The translations under genes and the position numbers were made by a program. A stretch of 64,000 nucleotides of DNA from Winkia neuii subsp. neuii DSM 8576. GTDB taxonomy: Bacteria > Actinomycetota > Actinomycetes > Actinomycetales > Actinomycetaceae. This document shows positions 61,493 through 64,000 of the stretch, in pieces. Location of the stretch: the NCBI RefSeq assembly GCF_000420405.1, contig NZ_ATUW01000003.1, positions 62,001 through 126,000 on the forward strand. The letters are read 5' to 3'. The notes beneath the pieces are model-generated. The model was not told where the DNA came from, searched no databases, and saw only the letters and a list, made by a program, of their open reading frames with translations. Position 1 is the first letter of the stretch. Each line of letters begins with the position of its first letter.

Positions 61493-62506
61493 ATGGAAAA
61501 GCTAGTAACGGTAGAAGAGCACCTCACCTTCGAAGACATATTTGCGTCGGTCCGCAAGCTAGATCCGGCCCGCCCAACTCGCACCGACCCTGAACTGGCG
61601 AAGTTCCTGGGCAGTTATTTCGAATCTGTCCAGGGCTGGGACCAGCTTCTTGGGAAACGCTTAGAACTCATGGACGCCGAAGGCGTAGACGTGCAGGTAG
61701 TCTCACATGGGCACGGTTCCCCCGGTCAACTTGCCCACCCCGCCGCCGTGGACATGTGCAAGGAAGTAAATGATCGCCTCGCCAAGATGATTAGCGAGGT
61801 GCCGGACCGTTTCGCCGGTTTTGCCACCCTGCCGCTCGTAGATCCGCAGGCTGCAGTCGACGAGTTGCACCGGTGTGTGCACGAACTGGGATTTCACGGC
61901 TCTTTAGTACTGGGGCGCTACCAGGACATCTTTTTAGACCACCCACGTTTTCGCCCTCTTTTGAAAGCTCATGCCGAGCTGGGGGTGCCGCTGTACATCC
62001 ACCCGGGCCCGATCCTAGACTCCGTGGCTAACGCCTACTATTGCGGCGGCGACTGGCCCGCCTCGGTCGAGTACATGCTAGCTTCCTCGGGTTTCGGCTG
62101 GCACGCTGAAGCAGGTGTGCAAGTTTTGCGGCTGATCGCCGCGGGCGTGTTCGATGAACTGCCCGATCTAAAGATCCTGTCTGGGCACTGGGGCGAAACC
62201 CTTCCAGCATATTTGGAACGTTTCGACGACCAGATCGGCATTGCCGCCACCTACTTGGAACGCTCCTTCTCGCAAACTTATAGGGACCAGGTGTGGATTA
62301 CGCCCTCGGGAATACTAACGCCCGGGCAGCTGAACTTGGCGCTCACCCAGGTGGGCGCCGACCACATTTTGTGGAGCGAAGATATCCCCTACCTGAAGTG
62401 CAAGAACATTCGTTCCTTCCTGCAGGAGGCCGATTTGTCCGAGGAAGATCGAAACAAGATTGCTTCCTCCAACGCGGTCTCTTTGCTGGGGTTGTCCCTG
62501 GCATAA
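61493..62506 (+). CDS. Amidohydrolase-family protein, resorcylate decarboxylase-like
   Basis: A 337-residue amidohydrolase 2 (PF04909) TIM-barrel. It opens with VEEH (Glu8/Glu9, His10), keeps YIHPGP and SGHWGE histidines, and has a WSEDIPY acidic motif near the end, the pattern of gamma-resorcylate and dihydroxybenzoate decarboxylases. Those enzymes act on hydroxybenzoates; the substrate here is not known. An AGGAAGCG ribosome-binding site precedes ATG. A DJ-1/PfpI gene follows 48 bp downstream. Confidence 0.8.
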   Translation: MEKLVTVEEHLTFEDIFASVRKLDPARPTRTDPELAKFLGSYFESVQGWDQLLGKRLELMDAEGVDVQVVSHGHGSPGQLAHPAAVDMCKEVNDRLAKMISEVPDRFAGFATLPLVDPQAAVDELHRCVHELGFHGSLVLGRYQDIFLDHPRFRPLLKAHAELGVPLYIHPGPILDSVANAYYCGGDWPASVEYMLASSGFGWHAEAGVQVLRLIAAGVFDELPDLKILSGHWGETLPAYLERFDDQIGIAATYLERSFSQTYRDQVWITPSGILTPGQLNLALTQVGADHILWSEDIPYLKCKNIRSFLQEADLSEEDRNKIASSNAVSLLGLSLA

Positions 62507-62554
62507 AAACAGCCCACTTGTTAGCGTGAGGTTGCAGCCAACGAAAGGAAAGAA

Positions 62555-63088
62555 ATGGCCGAGCTAAACGGAAAGACTATAGCCATCATTGCTACCGATG
62601 GTTTCGAGGATTCAGAACTTACTTCCCCGCTTCAGGCTGTGAAAGAGGCCGGAGCAGACGTGGTTGTGCTAGCTCCGGAAGCTGGCCAAATTGAGGGCAA
62701 GAAGGGCACCAAGGTCGATGTCGACACCACCACTGCCGAGTCGGCGGAGAAATGCTTTGACGGCATCATTTTGCCTGGCGGCACCACTAACGCCGATCAT
62801 CTTCGGCTAGACGATTCTGCCGTCGCCATTGTGAAGAAGCATGTAGAGGCCGGAATGCCGCTAGGGGCTATCTGCCACGGAGCTTGGATTCTTACCGACG
62901 CCGACGTGCTGAACGAACGCACTTTGACCTCATACCCGTCTCTCAAGACCGATCTGATCAATGCCGGGGCGATTTGGACCGACCAGGAAGTGGTTTGCGA
63001 CCAGGGGCTGGTCTCCTCTAGGACCCCAGCCGACCTGCCGGCGTTCAACGCCAAGATTGTAGAAGAATTTGCCGAGGGCAAACACTAA
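62555..63088 (+). CDS. DJ-1/PfpI-family protein (class I glutamine amidotransferase fold)
   Basis: A 177-residue DJ-1/PfpI protein. The nucleophile elbow is GAICHGAW with Cys108 and adjacent His109, and an acidic residue (Glu19 in FEDSEL) can complete the site. Related proteins are reported as deglycases, glyoxalases or chaperone-like stress proteins. It has a strong AAAGGAAAG ribosome-binding site, lies after the amidohydrolase on the same strand, and is followed by a clear terminator. Confidence 0.88.
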   Translation: MAELNGKTIAIIATDGFEDSELTSPLQAVKEAGADVVVLAPEAGQIEGKKGTKVDVDTTTAESAEKCFDGIILPGGTTNADHLRLDDSAVAIVKKHVEAGMPLGAICHGAWILTDADVLNERTLTSYPSLKTDLINAGAIWTDQEVVCDQGLVSSRTPADLPAFNAKIVEEFAEGKH

Positions 63089-63101
63089 TCCAGGTTCCTT
63101 T

Positions 63102-63131
63102 AGGTGGCCGGGCGCACCCCGGCCACCTTTT
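63102..63131 (+). terminator. Rho-independent terminator after the PfpI gene
   Basis: AGGTGGCCGGG / CCCGGCCACCT with a 5-nt loop, ending in TTTT. The arms are perfect over 11 bp. It ends the amidohydrolase-PfpI transcription unit. Confidence 0.85.
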
Positions 63132-63181
63132 GATTTGGTCTCGAAAGATATACCCCAGTATCGTGGCCGGTGGGAGGGCAA

Positions 63182-63628
63182 ATGCTCAAGTTATCTCCGA
63201 GGCGGCGGCGAATAGTATATTCACTTAGCTACGAGGTCATAGCTGTTTTTGCCACCGCCGCCTTTTTGTTGGTTTTTAATTTTGATGCGGCCGGTTCCCT
63301 GCTCATGGGAATCATTTCTTCGACTGTAGCGGTGATTTGGAACTACCTGTGGAACCTGCTGCTGGAAACTTGGGAAAAGCGTACTGACGCGGGCCCGCGC
63401 ACCCCGTTGCGGCGGGCGGTTCAGGCCGTAGGTTTCGAGGGCGGTCTCGCCCTGTGGCTAACTCCCATAGAAGCTTGGATTCTGGACGTATCTTTACTTA
63501 CCGCCTTGGCTTTAGAGGCCGGACAACTCGTGTTTTTCTTGTTCTACACCTACCTGTTTTCTTGGGTTTTCGACCGCTACGTGTGCGCTCCTCCGGTAGA
63601 ACAGGCCGCGAGCGCCGCCTCGCAGTGA
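63182..63628 (+). CDS. PACE-family efflux transporter (AceI-like)
   Basis: A 148-residue membrane protein with four helices, made of two bacterial-transmembrane-pair repeats. The first repeat has SLSYEVIAVFATAAFLL and the NYLWNLLLETWEKR signature; the second has VGFEGGLALWLTPIEAWI and TYLFSWVFDRYV. PACE proteins export biocides such as chlorhexidine and short polyamines in known cases. ATG 63182 has GGGAGGG 3-4 nt upstream; a GTG at 63170 is an alternative start. Substrate unknown. Confidence 0.87.
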   Translation: MLKLSPRRRRIVYSLSYEVIAVFATAAFLLVFNFDAAGSLLMGIISSTVAVIWNYLWNLLLETWEKRTDAGPRTPLRRAVQAVGFEGGLALWLTPIEAWILDVSLLTALALEAGQLVFFLFYTYLFSWVFDRYVCAPPVEQAASAASQ

Positions 63629-63720
63629 GACACATTACTTAATGGCTCCACCTGGGCTTATAACCTTCTGTTCACCATCTGCAAGCCTCTACTTCACCTG
63701 TGCCATCTACTTTCTTTCCT

Positions 63721-64000
63721 ATGAAGGAAGGTACGTCTAAACCGCGCAGGTCAGATCGACCCGACTCACGCGAGTGGCTCCTAGCTCTCCTCCTGCTAGC
63801 GCCAAATCTGGCCCTACTTGCCGTATTTACGTACAGGCCCCTTTTCGACAACATCCGCCTGTCGTTCACCGATTGGAACATTTCTGCCCCCACAGCCCAT
63901 TTCGTGGGCCTAGACAACTACGCCGAGTGGTTCACCAGTGCCGATTCTTGGAAGATAGTTGCCAACACAGCTATTTTTACCCTAGCTACCGTGCTCGGTT
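63721..64000 (+). CDS. Sugar or glycerol-phosphate ABC transporter permease (UgpA/MalF-type), cut by the right edge
   Basis: A frame from ATG 63721 to the window end without a stop, 93 codons visible. The translation has a first membrane segment (LLALLLLAPNLALLAVFTY), then RPLFDNIRLSFTDWN and FVGLDNYAEWF, the typical N-terminal pattern of the UgpA/MalF permease family, and a second hydrophobic start. A TACTTT hexamer ends 7 nt before the ATG and there is no ribosome-binding site, so it may be leaderless. The rest of the transporter operon should lie to the right. A glycerol-phosphate role is possible, but other sugars are as likely. Confidence 0.8.
   Translation, partial: MKEGTSKPRRSDRPDSREWLLALLLLAPNLALLAVFTYRPLFDNIRLSFTDWNISAPTAHFVGLDNYAEWFTSADSWKIVANTAIFTLATVLG

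Noticed and set aside
1-64000. CRISPR array, insertion sequence, integrase, phage or toxin-antitoxin locus
   Set aside because: I saw no regularly spaced repeats, transposase-like genes, attachment-site tRNA or paired small toxin-antitoxin genes anywhere in the window.

Overview
The window looks like a chromosomal segment of a medium-GC (mid to upper 50s percent by eye) actinobacterium, most likely from Actinomycetaceae. The basis is the gene content and order: UvrD2 with NudC, AdnA/AdnB with DUF3107 and RhlE, the rph-rdgB-cAMP phosphodiesterase-like-murI-DUF2017-clpS block, ftsEX-M23-smpB-ssrA, a small Tad pilus operon, DUF3039, and a tmRNA tag ending in RTDFALAA. The genus is an inference. 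No rRNA, tRNA, CRISPR array, insertion sequence or prophage was recognised. The one stable RNA gene found is tmRNA.

Layout. 1-12.7 kb: a left-truncated ThiF/cyclodehydratase-like gene, uvrD2, nudC, rph-rdgB, the convergent clpS-DUF2017-murI-MBL operon, pncB, a TIM-barrel gene, a DEAD/DEAH helicase coupled to DUF3039, and HU. 12.6-13.3 kb: a gene-free block rich in palindromes. 13.3-18.4 kb: ssrA, smpB, an M23 envelope hydrolase, ftsX, ftsE and prfB, all on the minus strand. 18.4-22.8 kb: a seven-gene Tad pilus operon. 23-33.3 kb: a kinase-fold protein lacking catalytic residues, a small unknown gene with a strong promoter and structured leader, the AdnAB helicase-nuclease, DUF3107, a ferritin-like protein and RhlE. 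33.3-43 kb: a PHP phosphoesterase, PepP, an oligopeptide ABC importer and a LysP-type permease. 43.2-47.8 kb: a SorC-type regulator divergent from glpD, then glpK. 47.8-53.7 kb: PlsC-type acyltransferase, Nei glycosylase, MgtE, and a serine transporter with serine dehydratase. 53.9-61.4 kb: an orphan beta-class DNA methyltransferase beside a surface-glycan cluster (asparagine-synthase-like enzyme, flippase, three glycosyltransferases). 61.5-64 kb: an amidohydrolase, a DJ-1/PfpI protein, a PACE efflux protein, and the start of a UgpA/MalF-type permease cut by the right edge.

How the genes work together. Three UvrD-family motors plus Nei and RdgB serve DNA repair and nucleotide-pool cleaning. 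tmRNA-SmpB and ClpS feed proteolysis. FtsE, FtsX and the M23 protein probably act together at the division site. PepP, the oligopeptide importer, LysP and SdaC-SdaA suggest peptide and amino-acid use. GlpK-GlpD with a divergent regulator suggests inducible glycerol use, and the permease at the right edge may add uptake of a sugar or glycerol phosphate.

Architecture. Nine of ten convergent gene pairs are packed within about 4 bp or overlap. The exception carries a perfect palindrome with 25-bp arms. At least nine genes have a TANNNT hexamer ending 6-7 nt before the start codon, which suggests widespread leaderless transcription. No single locus is an obvious new system. The best leads are the small gene at 24.3 kb with its leader, the dead-kinase-like neighbour, the asparagine-synthase-like enzyme in the glycan cluster, the palindromic gene-free block, and the nested hairpins before the serine transporter.
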